DNA from: CAYJFQ01 sp964369955
Lineage (GTDB): Bacteria > Bacillota_I > Bacilli_A > Erysipelotrichales > Erysipelotrichaceae
Reading direction: 5' to 3'
DNA: 64,000 nucleotides
Assembly: GCA_964369955.1 (NCBI GenBank)
Contig: CAYJFQ010000006.1
Span: 1-64,000, forward strand
A model generated the notes under the pieces. It saw only the letters and a program-made list of their open reading frames with translations, ran no database searches and had not been told where the DNA came from. Numbering within the stretch: the first letter of the stretch is position 1; every line of letters begins with the position of its first letter. The position numbers were made by a program, and so were the translations under genes. Of the stretch, positions 25,837-35,019 are shown in pieces.

Positions 25837-27123
25837 TTATTTAGTTAATTTATAACATTCTTCATTTTCTTTGACAATATGAGTTTGATAGAATGCTCTA
25901 AGTCCATCAATCATATAATCAACATCTTTTACACCAGCAGTTTCAAGGGTTGAATGCATTGCGATTTGTGCTAAACCGATATCTACAGATAAAATAGATA
26001 CTTGTGCTGTACTAACATATCCAAGAGTGCCACCACCCAACATATCGCTTCTATTTGTGTAGTATTGATACGGAACTTTACTATCTTTAATACTATCGAT
26101 AAATAAAGCAGCGCTTAGGGCATCGCTGGTATAGCTTTGATTCGCATTGTATTTTATGACAATCCCTTGATTCATTTTTACATTATTTGTACTATCTGAT
26201 TTTTCTGGATGGTTTGGATGAATTGCATGTGCATTATCTGCAGACACCATCATTGAAGATGCTAGAGCATTATTTAAGTCAAATTCTAAATCGTTAGATA
26301 TCTTATCAAGGATATCATTTAGGAATTTAGAAGCTGCACCTTGTCTTGTGCGACTTCCTACTTCTTCGTTATCGAAACAAGCATAAACATTAATATTATC
26401 TTTATGGAAAGTGTTGGTGAAAGCTTCTAACGAAGTAAATCCGCACTCTAAATTATCTAAGTGATAAGAACTAATATAATCTCCCCAAACATATCCATTA
26501 ATCACCGGATATAAATAAAGATCAAAACTAATAATTGCTTGGTTATCAATATTTAAATATTGTGATAGAAATTTTTTGAAGTCAAAATCTTGATCACCAT
26601 TGATCAGTGGCAACATATCTATTTGTTGATTTAAAGACTTAGCTTCTTCGCCTCTTGTTAAGTGTGGCGCAACATTAGGAATTATCATTAAATTCTCTTC
26701 AATGTTTAATAATCTAGAAACAACTTTGTCACCTTCCTTAAGAATTACCCTACCAGCTAATGACAAAGGCTTATCTAACCAAGTGTGTTTAATAACTCCG
26801 CCATAAGCTTCAGTATTCAACTTAATATAATTTTTATCTTTAATAACTGCGTTAGGTTTTACCTTATAACTAGGACAATCAGAATGACTTGCAACAATAT
26901 TAAAGCTAGGACTTTCTAAACTATCTCCAATATTGAAGGCGATAATACTTGTTTGATTTCTTGTAACAAAGTACTTTTTACCTTTCTCAAATTTAACATT
27001 ACTTGATTCATTGAACTCAAGATATCCATTGTCTTGCAACTCTTTAACAATATTCTCAATCGCTTGAAAACTTGTAGGACTTTTTCTAATAAACTCTAAC
27101 ATCTTATTTACATTATTATTCAT
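25837..27123 (-). CDS. M18-family aminopeptidase
   Basis: 428 residues. The metal and catalytic motifs of the M18 family are present: SHSDCPSYKVKP (His and nearby Asp), a central GG(V)IKHTWLDKPLSLAGRV, CFDNEEVGSRTRQGA (Glu-Glu) and, near the C-terminus, IAMHSTLETAG (His ligand). A cytoplasmic zinc/cobalt aminopeptidase for peptide turnover. GGTGG upstream favours ATG 27123 over 27135. Confidence 0.93.
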   Translation of the reverse strand: MNNNVNKMLEFIRKSPTSFQAIENIVKELQDNGYLEFNESSNVKFEKGKKYFVTRNQTSIIAFNIGDSLESPSFNIVASHSDCPSYKVKPNAVIKDKNYIKLNTEAYGGVIKHTWLDKPLSLAGRVILKEGDKVVSRLLNIEENLMIIPNVAPHLTRGEEAKSLNQQIDMLPLINGDQDFDFKKFLSQYLNIDNQAIISFDLYLYPVINGYVWGDYISSYHLDNLECGFTSLEAFTNTFHKDNINVYACFDNEEVGSRTRQGAASKFLNDILDKISNDLEFDLNNALASSMMVSADNAHAIHPNHPEKSDSTNNVKMNQGIVIKYNANQSYTSDALSAALFIDSIKDSKVPYQYYTNRSDMLGGGTLGYVSTAQVSILSVDIGLAQIAMHSTLETAGVKDVDYMIDGLRAFYQTHIVKENEECYKLTK

Positions 27124-27293
27124 TTTTACCACCATATTCTTATCAATTATTTTACCATAAGATATAATATTTTTCTAAATATCTTTATTTTGAAGCAATA
27201 GCTAATACTTAAAGTAATTTAAATCAAAAAATCATAACAAGTTAAGATAGACCATAAGTTTAATGGTTATATTTAAATTTGTGAATTAAATTT

Positions 27294-27301
27294 GCTATAC
27301 T
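27294..27301 (+). promoter_or_regulatory. Extended -10 box for a leaderless CDF transporter mRNA
   Basis: TGC-TATACT ends 7 nt before the ATG at 27309; no Shine-Dalgarno. Confidence 0.6.
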
Positions 27302-27308
27302 TATTAAG

Positions 27309-28478
27309 ATGATAGATAAATTAATAAAGACATTTATAAAAAATAGTGAAGATATCAATAACTCAAAAGTTAGAGAAAGTTATGGGTTTTTTAGTGGTTG
27401 CATTGGTATTTTTATTAATATCTTTCTGGCGATGGGCAAAATAATATTAGGACTAATATCTGGTAGTATTTCTATTTTGGCTGATGGTATGAATAATATC
27501 TCGGATATTGGTAGTTCATTAGTTACCTTGATTGGATTCAAACTATCGGGCATTCCTGCTGATAAAGAACATCCTTATGGTCATGCAAGAATCGAGTACA
27601 TTTCAGGATTAATTGTATCTTTCTTGATTATGATATTAGGATTTAACTTGGCCGTAGAATCTATTGGAAAGATTCTAGAACCAGAAACATTGGTGATCAA
27701 TAGTGCGGTTGTATTGATGCTAGTGGTAGCTGTGATTATGAAGGTATTTTTGTATCATTTATATTATAAAATCGCAAAACGCATTTCTTCAGTAGCATTG
27801 ATGGCGACTGCTAAAGATAGTATAAATGATGTTATTAGCACTAGTGGAGTATTGTTATCGTTAGCTATTAATCATTTCTTTAAAATAAATTTAGATGGTG
27901 CAATGGGTTTGGTTATAGCTGCTATGATTGTAATCTCAGGTGTAGGTATCCTAAAAGATATCTTAAATCCTTTATTGGGCGAAAGTGCTTCTGAGGAATT
28001 AATAGATACGATTGATAAGAAGTTAAATAGTTATGATGGAGTTATCGAATATCACGATTTGTTAGTTCATAGTTATGGACCTAATAAATGTTTTGCGACT
28101 GTTTATATTGAGGTTGATGCAAGTGTCGACATTATGAAAAGCCACGCAATTATCGAAGGAATAGAAAAAGATTTTGATGAAGAACTAGGAATAAATTTGG
28201 TAATTCATTTAGAGCCAGTAATCATTAATGATCAAAGCGATTTAGTAAGGGATGACTTATTGAGAATTTTAAAAGAACTACCTATTGAATGTCAGTTATC
28301 TAGCTTAAGAGTTACTGAAGCTTTAACACACTTCAATATTGTAATGATTGTTGAGGTTTTAGAAAGACATCACAATAAACATAGTTTTATTATTGAAAAA
28401 ATAAGTGAAGAGTTAAAAAATATCAATTCTAAGTACTACTCATCCATTGAGATAGAGTACCTTAGTGATTTTAAATAA
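27309..28478 (+). CDS. Cation diffusion facilitator (metal exporter)
   Basis: 389 residues. Six-helix membrane domain with the paired metal-site motifs ILADGMNNISDIGSS and ATAKDSINDVIS, and KEHPYGHARIEYISG between. An extended cytoplasmic C-terminal domain (from about residue 225) is longer than usual and may hold a second ferredoxin-like module. DxxxD rather than HxxxD in the first site suits Mn2+ or Fe2+ as well as Zn2+ (inference). Apparently leaderless. Overlaps the methyltransferase gene by one base. Confidence 0.9.
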   Translation: MIDKLIKTFIKNSEDINNSKVRESYGFFSGCIGIFINIFLAMGKIILGLISGSISILADGMNNISDIGSSLVTLIGFKLSGIPADKEHPYGHARIEYISGLIVSFLIMILGFNLAVESIGKILEPETLVINSAVVLMLVVAVIMKVFLYHLYYKIAKRISSVALMATAKDSINDVISTSGVLLSLAINHFFKINLDGAMGLVIAAMIVISGVGILKDILNPLLGESASEELIDTIDKKLNSYDGVIEYHDLLVHSYGPNKCFATVYIEVDASVDIMKSHAIIEGIEKDFDEELGINLVIHLEPVIINDQSDLVRDDLLRILKELPIECQLSSLRVTEALTHFNIVMIVEVLERHHNKHSFIIEKISEELKNINSKYYSSIEIEYLSDFK

Positions 28479-29278
28479 TGGTGAATATGAAAAAGTTAAA
28501 ATGTCCAAATTGTGAGTTGTCTTTGAATAAATTTGAGAATAGTTATAAATGTGCGAAAGGACATTGTTTCGATGTAGCTAAACAAGGCTATTTAAACTTG
28601 TATCTAAATAAAGGTTTAGTTCACGGTGACGATAAGTTAATGGTTAATGCCCGCAACAACTTTTTAAATGAAGGATATTATTTAAAGTTTAGAGATCAGT
28701 TAACAAAAGTCTTAAAAAAATATAGTAGTAATGAATCTTATATTTTAGATAGTGGTTGCGGAGAAGGTTATTACACTAATCACTTTTCTCATGGTTTAGA
28801 TGTTGTTGGTTTGGACCTATCTAAGAATGCAATTATTAAGGCTTGTAAGAATAGTGATAATGTAGATTATATAGTAGGTAGCTGTTATTATTTACCTTTT
28901 GAAGATCAAACTTTTGAGGTGGTGGTGTCAATATTTTCGCCTCTAGCTGATAGTGAATATTTAAGAGTGTTAAAGAGCGAAGGAAAGTTAATTGTTGGAG
29001 TTCCATTGGCGGATCATCTATGGGAGTTGAAAGAGTTAATTTATGATAATCCTTATAAGAATGATGACACTAGAATAGAGATACCCGGCTTTAAAGAAAT
29101 AGATTACTTTGAAGTAAAAGATAAAATCCTAATTAAAAACAATCAATTAATAAATGATTTGTTTTCAATGACGCCTTATTACTATAAAACTTCACTAAAA
29201 GATAAAGAAAAATTAGTAGGTGTCAAAGAACTAGAAGTAAACATACAATTTGGAATAGTTGTCTATCAAAAATTATAA
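28478..29278 (+). CDS. RlmA-like 23S rRNA (guanine-N1) methyltransferase
   Basis: 266 residues. The N-terminal zinc finger CPNCELSL...YKCAKGHCFDVAKQGYLNLY is typical of RlmA/TlrB proteins, and LDSGCGEGYYTNHF is the S-adenosylmethionine loop. Family members methylate G745 or G748 in domain II of 23S rRNA. GGTGA precedes the in-frame ATG at 28487, which may be the real start. Cotranscribed with the CDF gene. Confidence 0.88.
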   Translation: MVNMKKLKCPNCELSLNKFENSYKCAKGHCFDVAKQGYLNLYLNKGLVHGDDKLMVNARNNFLNEGYYLKFRDQLTKVLKKYSSNESYILDSGCGEGYYTNHFSHGLDVVGLDLSKNAIIKACKNSDNVDYIVGSCYYLPFEDQTFEVVVSIFSPLADSEYLRVLKSEGKLIVGVPLADHLWELKELIYDNPYKNDDTRIEIPGFKEIDYFEVKDKILIKNNQLINDLFSMTPYYYKTSLKDKEKLVGVKELEVNIQFGIVVYQKL

Positions 29279-29283
29279 AAGTG

Positions 29284-29312
29284 TTGAAAATAAAGGGAAT
29301 AATCCTTATAAT
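29284..29312 (+). promoter_or_regulatory. Promoter of the riboswitch-controlled ATPase operon
   Basis: TTGAAA, 17-bp spacer, perfect TATAAT, about 30 bp before the aptamer. Confidence 0.8.
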
Positions 29313-29343
29313 TATATAGTCATTAAATAGTAGAATAAATAGG

Positions 29344-29430
29344 TATGAGGGAGTAGTCACACACTGGTGTCTATTGGTCAACAACACGATTATTAATTAA
29401 TCTGGCCAATAGTTAAAGACAAGACTTGTA
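29344..29430 (+). ncRNA. yybP-ykoY manganese riboswitch aptamer
   Basis: Closing helix UAUGAG/CUUGUA, then the conserved 5' junction GGGAGUAG and the 3' junction CAAGA, the same elements as in the Lactococcus yoaB Mn2+ riboswitch. An inner helix CUAUUGG/CCAAUAG supports the fold. It stands before a P-type ATPase gene, the usual target. Downstream, AGCAG/CTGCT (29434-29449) and TCAATAG/CTATTGA (29459-29495) can form exclusive helices before the T-rich stretch at 29501-29515, so transcription control is likely. Confidence 0.8.
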
Positions 29431-29484
29431 GCAAGCAGTTAATACTGCTAAAAGTTTGTCAATAGCTGCTTAGATAATTAAAAA

Positions 29485-29515
29485 GAGACTATTGATTAGT
29501 TTATTTTTTATTTTA
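29485..29515 (+). terminator. Riboswitch expression-platform terminator
   Basis: AGACTA/TAGTTT hairpin with TTGAT loop and an ATTTTTTATTTT tail; its 5' arm can instead pair with upstream TCAATAG. Confidence 0.5.
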
Positions 29516-29531
29516 AAGAGATGGAGGAAAT

Positions 29532-32105
29532 ATGAACAAAGAGTATTTACAAAGTAAAGAAGAAGTTCTAAAACAGCACAAAAGTAGTTTAGAAGGCCTT
29601 AGTTCAAAAGCAGCAGCAGAGCTGTTGGAGAAAAATGGCTTTAATAAGTTAGAAGAAGGAAAAAAGAAAACCCTAATTCAAAAATGCCTTGATCAAATTA
29701 AAGATCCAATGATTATTGTTCTAATTGTAGCAGGATTAGTATCAGGCATATTTGGTGAAGTGGTAGATATGGCAATTATTTTGATTGTTGTTATCTTAAA
29801 TGGTATCCTAGGTATTTTCCAAGAAGGTAAAGCGGAAAAAGCCATTGAATCTTTGCAAAATATGTCAGCTCCAACTAGCAAGGTAAGAAGAGATGGAAAA
29901 ATCTTAGTAATCCCTTCTAAAGAGATTGTAATTGGAGATATTGTTATCTTAGAAGCTGGGGACTCAATTCCAGCTGATATCAGATTATTGTCTTCAGCAA
30001 GTATGAAAGTGGAAGAAGCAGCTTTAACAGGGGAGAGTGTACCTGTTGACAAACAAGTTGAGGCTTTAAAAGATACTAATAGTGAAGTTCCTTTAGGGGA
30101 TCGTACTAATATGGCCTATTTAGGAACAAATGTAACCTATGGTCGTGGTGAAGGCGTTGTTGTTGGTACGGCCATGAATACTGAAATGGGTAAAATTGCA
30201 AATATCTTAACGGAATCTAAAGAAGAAAAAACTCCTTTGCAAAAACGTTTAGCTGACTTAAGTAAAATCTTATCAGCAGGAGTATTAGGAATCTGTGTAT
30301 TTATTTTCATCTTTACATTATGGCGTACAAATGATTACTCAAGTGTTAATATCTTTGAATCATTATTGATTGCGGTTAGTTTGGCTGTTGCAGCTATTCC
30401 AGAAGGACTAGTAGTAGTAGTTACAGTATTGTTATCAATCGGTGTTACAAAGATGAGTACAAAGAATGCAATCATTAGAAGATTAACAGCTGTTGAGACT
30501 CTTGGCTGTACAGAGGTTATTTGTTCAGATAAAACAGGAACATTAACCCAAAATAAGATGACTGTTGTTGATAACTATGGTGATCAAAAATTATTAGCTC
30601 TAGTATTAAGTAATTGTAATGATACTCAAGTTGACCCTAATGGAAAACTAATTGGAGACCCAACAGAAACTGCATTAGTAGACTATGCGAATAAATTAAA
30701 CATCATAGATAGACCTGAAAGAATTGAAGAAGCACCATTTGACTCAGATCGTAAAATGATGTCTACAATTCACAATGTTGGAAAAACAATAACTCAATAC
30801 ACAAAAGGTGCACCAGACGAAGTACTAAAGAAATGTACAAGTGCATTAATCGATGGAAAAATAGTTAAAATTACTGACAAAGTTAAAAATGAAATCATTC
30901 AAGCTAATAAATCAATGGCAGATAAAGCATTAAGAGTTTTAGCTGGCGCTTATAAGGAATATAGTAAACTTCCTGCCGACAACACTCCAAGCACTTTAGA
31001 AAAAGATCTAATATTTGTAGGACTTGTAGGAATGATTGACCCAATAAGACCTGAGGTTAAGCTTGCTATTGAAGAATGCAAAACTGCAGGAATTCGTGCG
31101 GTTATGATTACAGGTGATCACAAAGATACAGCGATTGCAATTGCAAAAGACTTAGGAATTTTAACAGATGTAAATCAAGCAATCACAGGAGCTGAATTAT
31201 CAGAACTTAGTGATGAAGAATTTGAAAAAAGAATTCATAATTTAGTAGTATATGCTAGAGTTCAACCAGAACACAAAGTCCGTATTGTTAAAATGTGGAG
31301 AAAAATTGGTAAAATTACAGCTATGACTGGTGACGGAGTAAATGATGCGCCTGCTTTAAAATCTGCAGATATTGGCGTTGGAATGGGGATAACGGGCACT
31401 GATGTTACTAAAAATGTTTCAGATATGGTATTGGCTGATGACAACTTTGCATCTATTGTTTACGCAGTAGAAGAAGGCAGAAGAATTTATGAAAATATTC
31501 GAAAAGCTATTCAATTCTTATTAGCTTCTAACTTATCTGAAGTTATCTCAATCTTTATAGCTACAATATTAGGATGGAAATTATTTGCACCTATTCACAT
31601 TTTATGGATTAACTTAGTTACAGATACTTTCCCAGCAATGGCATTAGGTATGGAAGAAGCTGAAGAAGATATAATGGAAGAAAAGCCACGTAGCCCTAAA
31701 GAAAGCATTTTTGCAGACGGTTTAGGAATTGCGGTCATTTGGCAAGGTATTGTAGTAGGTATTCTAACACTAATTAGCTTCAGCATTGGCTTCCAAGTTG
31801 ATGGAATTACAGGTATGACAATGGCTTTCTTTACATTGTCAATGTGTGAGATCTTCCATTCAATAAATTTAAGATCAAGAACTAAATCAATCTTTAAAAT
31901 GCATACACATAATCGTTATTTAACTGTTGCAATGCTTGTAAGTTTTGTTTTAACACTAATTGTTATTTATACTCCTGGAATTAATACTGCATTTCAATTA
32001 ACGCCATTATCAATTGAAATGTTAGCAATAGCAATCGTTATTTCAGTTTCAATCATTCCAATTGTAGAAATTGTTAAGGCTATTCAAAGAAAAATTAATG
32101 GTTAA
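29532..32105 (+). CDS. P-type cation-translocating ATPase, probable Mn2+/Ca2+ exporter
   Basis: 857 residues, P2-type. N-terminal cation ATPase domain, ALTGESVPVDK actuator loop, helix 4 with AAIPEGL, phosphorylation site CSDKTGTLTQNKM, ATP-binding KGAPDEVL, TGDGVNDAPALKSADIGVGMG hinge (split here: hinge TGDGVNDAPALK) and NLVTDTFPAMALGMEEAE in the C-terminal membrane part. The upstream Mn2+ riboswitch points to manganese export, as for YoaB/MneP-type systems; calcium cannot be excluded from sequence. GGAGG 5 nt before the ATG. Confidence 0.95.
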   Translation: MNKEYLQSKEEVLKQHKSSLEGLSSKAAAELLEKNGFNKLEEGKKKTLIQKCLDQIKDPMIIVLIVAGLVSGIFGEVVDMAIILIVVILNGILGIFQEGKAEKAIESLQNMSAPTSKVRRDGKILVIPSKEIVIGDIVILEAGDSIPADIRLLSSASMKVEEAALTGESVPVDKQVEALKDTNSEVPLGDRTNMAYLGTNVTYGRGEGVVVGTAMNTEMGKIANILTESKEEKTPLQKRLADLSKILSAGVLGICVFIFIFTLWRTNDYSSVNIFESLLIAVSLAVAAIPEGLVVVVTVLLSIGVTKMSTKNAIIRRLTAVETLGCTEVICSDKTGTLTQNKMTVVDNYGDQKLLALVLSNCNDTQVDPNGKLIGDPTETALVDYANKLNIIDRPERIEEAPFDSDRKMMSTIHNVGKTITQYTKGAPDEVLKKCTSALIDGKIVKITDKVKNEIIQANKSMADKALRVLAGAYKEYSKLPADNTPSTLEKDLIFVGLVGMIDPIRPEVKLAIEECKTAGIRAVMITGDHKDTAIAIAKDLGILTDVNQAITGAELSELSDEEFEKRIHNLVVYARVQPEHKVRIVKMWRKIGKITAMTGDGVNDAPALKSADIGVGMGITGTDVTKNVSDMVLADDNFASIVYAVEEGRRIYENIRKAIQFLLASNLSEVISIFIATILGWKLFAPIHILWINLVTDTFPAMALGMEEAEEDIMEEKPRSPKESIFADGLGIAVIWQGIVVGILTLISFSIGFQVDGITGMTMAFFTLSMCEIFHSINLRSRTKSIFKMHTHNRYLTVAMLVSFVLTLIVIYTPGINTAFQLTPLSIEMLAIAIVISVSIIPIVEIVKAIQRKING

Positions 32106-32673
32106 TAGCAAGATTACAAAAACAGGATTATTAATTGCGATTATTATATTACTTGCATTTACTCCCCTCGGATATTTAAAGTTAGGAATTATAGAAATAA
32201 CTTTAATCACTATCCCGGTTGTGGTAGGCGCGATAATAATGGGTCCTAAAATTGGCGCATTACTTGGGTTTATTTTTGGATTAACCAGCTTCATTCAATG
32301 CTTTGGAATGAGTCCATTTGGTGCTGTATTATTAGGAATTAATCCTATCTTTACTTTTATCTTATGCTTAATACCAAGAACATTGATGGGGTACTTAGTA
32401 GGGATAATAAGTGAGAATGTATTCAAAGATAAATATTGGCTAAATTGTTTAATTGGAGCATTGTTAAATACAATTTTATTTACTCTGAGTTTAATACTAT
32501 TATTTGGAGGAACTCCATTTATCCAAGATTTAATGAGAAGTCTATTTGTTGACAATTTCTTTAGTTTCGCGATTGCATTTGTCGGTTTAAATGGTTTATT
32601 GGAAGCCGGATTTACAAGTGTAGGTGGACATTATGTTATAACAGCGCTTAATAAAAAATTTAAAAATATTTAA
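32098..32673 (+). CDS. ECF transporter S component (COG4684-like)
   Basis: 191 residues from ATG 32098, which overlaps the ATPase stop by 8 nt. About six helices; LGIIEITLITIPVVVGAIIMGP and GLTSFIQCFGMSPFG with INPIFTFILCLIPR resemble the substrate-binding subunits of group II ECF importers, of which the COG4684 group has been linked to pantothenate. The substrate is inferred only weakly. The shared EcfA/T module is not in the window. Placement behind the Mn riboswitch makes a metal link conceivable. Confidence 0.75.
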   Translation: MVNSKITKTGLLIAIIILLAFTPLGYLKLGIIEITLITIPVVVGAIIMGPKIGALLGFIFGLTSFIQCFGMSPFGAVLLGINPIFTFILCLIPRTLMGYLVGIISENVFKDKYWLNCLIGALLNTILFTLSLILLFGGTPFIQDLMRSLFVDNFFSFAIAFVGLNGLLEAGFTSVGGHYVITALNKKFKNI

Positions 32674-32703
32674 AAAAATCACACCCTCAAGTGTGATTTT
32701 TTT
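32671..32703 (+). terminator. Intrinsic terminator of the ATPase operon
   Basis: AAAATCACAC/GTGTGATTTT stem, CCTCAA loop, T run. Confidence 0.88.
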
Positions 32704-32785
32704 AAATTCTAAAACAATTATAGTTTTTGTCATATTACAAATAAACATAGAACAGCAAAACAGCAATCTTTATTAACTAGACAAC

Positions 32786-32814
32786 TTGATAAAATGTAAA
32801 CAAAGTAGTATTAT
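32786..32814 (+). promoter_or_regulatory. Putative promoter of the 339-residue protein
   Basis: TTGATA, 17-bp spacer, TATTAT; the 120-nt leader holds nothing else recognisable. Confidence 0.45.
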
Positions 32815-32932
32815 AAATACATAACAAACAATAAATACAAATATAATATTAACTTTAAAGCAAAAATATATTTTATTAGATAAATTCATAGAATATTATC
32901 CAATAAAATGAATTATATAGGGGAAAAGTTTT

Positions 32933-33952
32933 ATGCTAAAAAAAGAGACAACTTATTTAGAAGATGTATTAGAAGATATTTTTACTATAGAGAATTTTAA
33001 TTTGGACCGAATTATTTTGAACGGTCTATCAATTAGGCCAGCCCCTTCTGGCGTCAAAGAAAAAATTAATAGGATTAAAGATGTTGTATTAAACAGGGAA
33101 TCACTAGAAAGCCTATTTAATGATATTCGGAATGATGAATACCAATTGTTATTAAAAGTTGCGAATGAAGGAATAGTTGAAGTGTTTGACACTACTGACG
33201 CATATTACTTTCTCGCAAAAGGTATATTGTTTCCGTTAAATTTCAATCTTTCAACTTTAAACTATTTCATGCCGGAAGATGTCAGGAATACTATTAAGAG
33301 TTTAAATTTTGAACTAATCCAAAAACAAGCGAATGAAAATGATAGTTTTTATAATCTGGTATGTGCTCAATGTGGCTTCTACGGAGTTGTGAAAGTGCAA
33401 GATGTATTCAAATTGCTTCATGATGAAAAAAAGGTTGAATTTAATGAAGAAAGAAAAGCCAAATTAATTAAAAAATCACAGAAAATAGACGGAGTGATGT
33501 TAAAGGTATTTAATGGAATTAAATATTTCCAATATACAGACCCATTATTAAAAGAAGTATATGATGAAATCTTCTTTAAAATAGTCAATGATCATAAAAA
33601 AGTCGAAAAGAAACCAATGAAATATCAAGAATTATTAGATTTTCATCATAAAGATATAGATAGTTATATTAATCAAAGCGAAATATTCCAACAAATGAAA
33701 AAAGAATTAATAAAGCATGGGTTTGAAGAAAATAGTTGTGCTATTATAGCAAAAATGCATCTAGAATCTTTTAATTTATCCAAATATTGTGAGTGTAATT
33801 ATAATAATCTTGAAAAGTTAATGGAATCAAAAAATATTGAGTTAACATCACGTCAAAAAGAAATTATTAAGGAATATAGTTATCTTGCGTATCGAAACTA
33901 CCCGCTGTGGTTAAACCATGGATGGACACTTGAGGAACTAGATAATCTATAA
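32933..33952 (+). CDS. Unrecognised soluble protein
   Basis: 339 residues, no signal peptide or membrane segment, rich in Lys, Glu and Asn. The middle has a CAQCG (near residue 145) and CECN (near 286), too few and distant for an obvious zinc ribbon. The C-terminal YRNYPLWLNHGWTLEEL resembles endings seen in SEC-C-containing bacterial proteins, but no SEC-C motif follows. Good Shine-Dalgarno (AGGGGAAAAG). Stands alone between two terminators. Function not assigned. Confidence 0.65.
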   Translation: MLKKETTYLEDVLEDIFTIENFNLDRIILNGLSIRPAPSGVKEKINRIKDVVLNRESLESLFNDIRNDEYQLLLKVANEGIVEVFDTTDAYYFLAKGILFPLNFNLSTLNYFMPEDVRNTIKSLNFELIQKQANENDSFYNLVCAQCGFYGVVKVQDVFKLLHDEKKVEFNEERKAKLIKKSQKIDGVMLKVFNGIKYFQYTDPLLKEVYDEIFFKIVNDHKKVEKKPMKYQELLDFHHKDIDSYINQSEIFQQMKKELIKHGFEENSCAIIAKMHLESFNLSKYCECNYNNLEKLMESKNIELTSRQKEIIKEYSYLAYRNYPLWLNHGWTLEELDNL

Positions 33953-33960
33953 CTACAATA

Positions 33961-33988
33961 AAAAAGCTCGTTAAATTGAGCTTTTTTC
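33961..33988. terminator. Bidirectional terminator at the end of the aromatic operon
   Basis: AAAAAGCTC/GAGCTTTTT stem with an 8-nt loop between two convergent genes. Confidence 0.85.
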
Positions 33989-33989
33989 T

Positions 33990-35018
33990 TTATAAATCAT
34001 TTGCAATATCTAAGATTAATTTTTCTGTTGTTTCCCATCCGATACAAGGGTCAGTAATAGATTTGCCATAACAATATTCTTCTTTCTCAATATTATGAGT
34101 GCCATCAATCAAGTAACTTTCAATCATCAATCCCTTAACAAGAGTTTTGATTTCTTGATTTTGTTTTCTTGAGTGAAGAACATCCTTTGCGATTCTCACT
34201 TGTTGAGTGTGATCTTTATTGGCATTGGCGTGGCTTGTGTCAATAATTACTGCAGGATTTTGTAAATTATATTCTTTGTATAGTTGGTTAACTTTCATGA
34301 TATCTTCATAATGATAATTAGGCCTATTGTTGCCATGACTATCTGTGAAACCTCGAAGAATCGCATGTGCATATGGGTTGCCAGTTGTTTTTACTTCCCA
34401 TCCTCTATAAATAAATGTATGAGGACTTTGTGCTGCCTTGATAGAATTCATCATTATTTTAAACCCGCCCTCTGTAGGGTTCTTCATCCCTACCGGCACA
34501 TCTATACCACTTGAAGTAAGTCTGTGTTGTTGATTCTCTACCGAGCGAGCTCCTATTGCTGTATAGCCTAGCAAATCAGAGATATAACGGTAGTTCTCAG
34601 GATATAACATTTCATCAGCGCAAGAGAAATTGAATTGAGTTAAGATGTCTCTATGAAGATTTCTAATGGCGATAATACCTCTTAACATATCTTCACTTTC
34701 CATAGGATTAGGTTGGTGTAACATCCCTTTATATCCTTGTCCTGTAGTTCTTGGTTTATTTGTATATACTCTAGGCACTATCAATATTTTATCTTTAACT
34801 TTTTGTTGAATTTTAGAAAGTCGTGACATGTATTCTAGTACTGACTCAACATTATCAGCTGAACACGGACCAATAATTAATAGAAACTTATCTGATTTAC
34901 CTGATATGATATCTTTCATTTCTTGATCCACTTGTTTTCTAATTGCTTGTTTTTCTGGGAATATAGGGTATTCCTCTTTAATGTCTCTTGGTATTGGTAA
35001 TTTTCTGATAAATTCCAT
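33990..35018 (-). CDS. 3-deoxy-7-phosphoheptulonate synthase (DAHP synthase, class I alpha)
   Basis: 342 residues. LLIIGPCSADN, RVYTNKPRTTGQGYKG, SVENQQHRLTSSG and VIDTSHANANKDH are the AroF/G/H-type motifs, with metal ligands in the Cys61-like, His and Glu positions. It joins phosphoenolpyruvate and erythrose 4-phosphate, the first step of the shikimate pathway, yet it is the last gene of this operon, 1 nt behind tyrA. An AroF/G/H-type enzyme is normally feedback-inhibited by an aromatic amino acid; which one is not visible. Confidence 0.95.
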   Translation of the reverse strand: MEFIRKLPIPRDIKEEYPIFPEKQAIRKQVDQEMKDIISGKSDKFLLIIGPCSADNVESVLEYMSRLSKIQQKVKDKILIVPRVYTNKPRTTGQGYKGMLHQPNPMESEDMLRGIIAIRNLHRDILTQFNFSCADEMLYPENYRYISDLLGYTAIGARSVENQQHRLTSSGIDVPVGMKNPTEGGFKIMMNSIKAAQSPHTFIYRGWEVKTTGNPYAHAILRGFTDSHGNNRPNYHYEDIMKVNQLYKEYNLQNPAVIIDTSHANANKDHTQQVRIAKDVLHSRKQNQEIKTLVKGLMIESYLIDGTHNIEKEEYCYGKSITDPCIGWETTEKLILDIANDL

Positions 35019-35019
35019 G

